Below, one piece after another: positions 62,233 through 64,000 of a stretch of DNA of 64,000 bases; position 1 is the stretch's first letter; each line of letters opens with the position of its first letter. The notes under the pieces are model-generated. The model did not search any database. It was not told the origin of the DNA and saw only the letters and a program-made list of their open reading frames with translations. Where the stretch lies: NCBI GenBank assembly GCA_035235625.1, contig CP141146.1:39229709-39293708 (forward strand), given 5' to 3'. The stretch is from Saururus chinensis. Lineage: Eukaryota > Streptophyta > Magnoliopsida > Piperales > Saururaceae. The position numbers and the translations under genes were made by a program.

Positions 62233-64000
62233 TCTTTAGCATGCATGGCTACGGTGGATAATGTATATGAGATTGTTTTTAATGGTTAAAAAATGGTTTC
62301 GTATACAATTTAGTTGATATTGTACAAGCGAATGTTTCTCAGGGTTAGCACTGCCTTTATTTATTGTTTATGTTGATCGGATTGGTGGAAATAGAAATAG
62401 TATTTAATGCATTCATATACAATTTAGTGGTTGTTATAATCTTTAAGATAAATATTATTTAGAAAATATTAAAAATAAAATCAAAAGCTACAACTTCCCA
62501 TAGATGTCGTTAAAAACATAGAAAGAGTTAAATAAATTCAATATCGATGGTTAGAATTCGCCATGGCAAAGAGATATTTTGATGGAGTGAAGACTTCGAT
62601 TTAAAAGCTTCATTTACGGTTATTATAATGTATTGGAAAGTAACCTAAAACACGAGGGAGGAATAAAAGCTTCATATACAGTAAAGATACGAAATTTGAA
62701 AGTAAACTAAAACACGAGGGAGGAGTTTCCATTGCAGATACTTCAATTGGTGAAGTATCTTTAGTTCGTGCATTCTCCTTAGGAGTCTCACAAATGTTAT
62801 TTTCGATGACTGGGGCATTTATAATATATTCCCGTTTATATGAGCCCGGGCTCAAGCGGGCCTACGTGCGCCCGTGCTCTATGGGCAGTCAGATTTACAT
62901 CCGACGGCCCATAATACTCATGGCCATTTAAACCCTTTGTCAGATTTACAATAAGAAACTTAATAAAATGCCAGTGTCTTTAAATAAGTACTTCTTTTGT
63001 CTTTAAAAAGTTTCTTATATTAAAATAGTCAAATATTTAAGTTGCACATTAGATTTCACCGTTTTATAAGCTTTTTCCTTTATATAATATATTTTATTAA
63101 GTATTATGGGCCGTCAAATTTCACCGTTTTATAAACTTTTTTCCTTTATATAATATATACATTTAGCTACATATTTTCATTGTGTATCACGGTCATCAAG
63201 ATACTTCGCCAAGTTTGAGTTGTCCACATGCGCGCTGCATATAGTAGAAATGGGCCATCCCTAGTCATAAAGGTGAAAACCGGTGTTTCACCCTACCAGT
63301 CCTTAACAACTGAAGGTTTCTTCCCAGGCTAACTTCTGAGGTATGCTCTTACGGACCCATATTCTTGTCTCCCTATTGGAAGATCATGTGACTGTAGGTT
63401 GGCGAAGGGTGGATGTCCAAGAGCATCCTCCCCGTATGTACCCTAACTCATGGAGGAAGACACGTATAGTCGCGTTTCTACCTAAAGGTGGCCATACCGG
63501 AACAATGGTAATGTTAGATGTGGGGAATATGTTAATGTTTTTACTTGTGGATGAACTAGTTCTTACCTGCTATGCTCTGAAGATGAAACAAGAAAGGCAG
63601 CAATTTTTTGGGTGTGGAGAAGGTCGGCGAAAGATTTAATTGATCCGGCTCAACTGATAATTGGTAGTGGCTGACATAGGTAACTATTGTGTACATTTAA
63701 TATTTACTTTTGGAGGCACTTATAGGGTGGGTGTGCTGCATGTACATTTGTAATATAGGAAGGAATGATTGAGGTTAAGAATCAAATTGAAGAACGTAAA
63801 CACAAACTTCTTTCAATTTTGAGATGTAAAGCATTGAATGATAAGTATCAACTAATAACTGCTATCGCCTAACTGACATAACTCTTAGTTGTATTCAGAT
63901 GGATACAGATGAGCAGCTTTTGTTATGTATGGGGGGGAGAGTGGGATGCAAGTCGACACAAGTATGATAGCTCCAATGCCAAGTCAGATCTCATATTTGT
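62233..64000. other. No gene recognised; 65-bp direct repeat
   Basis: AT-rich sequence to the window edge. ATTTCACCGTTTTATAARCT followed by TTTTCCTTTATATAATATAT occurs at 63053 and again at 63118 (offset 65). A perfect 12-bp palindrome GAGCCCGGGCTC lies at about 62842. A 98-codon plus frame at 63343-63639 has no recognisable similarity. Confidence 0.4.

Overview
The window is nuclear DNA of a flowering plant. The evidence is GT-AG introns, a plant-type ribosomal protein promoter, a plant-only actin-binding NETWORKED (NET1) gene, plant mobile domain (PMD) genes inside Mutator-like DNA transposons, and several long LTRs of plant Ty3/gypsy retrotransposons. The species cannot be named from the sequence. 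Only two genes look intact: a 40S ribosomal protein S3a gene (plus strand, 9880-12242, seven coding exons, 261 aa) and a NET1-type gene (minus strand, 45453-36932, three coding exons, about 1610 aa). Almost everything else that can be identified is transposon or decayed gene sequence.

Layout. 1-3823 is the 3' part of a very long LTR, carrying a nested solo LTR of another family (551-1915). 3824-5005 is a broken Ty3/gypsy protease/reverse transcriptase. 5006-7950 is the 3' end (LTR, polypurine tract, end of pol) of a minus-strand Ty3/gypsy element. 9409-9544 is an AT microsatellite just upstream of the S3a promoter; the S3a gene follows. 13.4-20.2 kb is a Mutator-like element (MULE) with a decayed transposase and a PMD gene on the minus strand. 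20.6-22.9 kb holds an unidentified gene fragment, a tRNA-like sequence and a cation-chloride cotransporter pseudogene. 25.7-34.6 kb is a second copy of the MULE-PMD element. It has lost its transposase by internal deletion and was later hit by a 4.77-kb solo LTR (29375-34148) with a perfect 5-bp target duplication; that LTR is a full-length relative of the LTR at 1-3823.

36.9-47.8 kb is the NET1 gene with its introns and probable leader; a gypsy integrase fossil lies antisense in its second intron. 47.9-64 kb has no recognisable intact gene. It contains a Harbinger-like MITE filled with a GGT-type array (50678-51401), a Harbinger-like element with a decayed Myb/SANT-like ORF1 (55481-57521), and a complex of about 176-bp tandem repeats and two related long hairpins arranged as a roughly 0.9-kb higher-order repeat (59.6-62.2 kb).

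The two live genes have unrelated housekeeping roles (translation; actin-membrane attachment). The most informative biology is the nesting order of the transposons and the pair of MULE-PMD elements, one with a damaged transposase and one with none.
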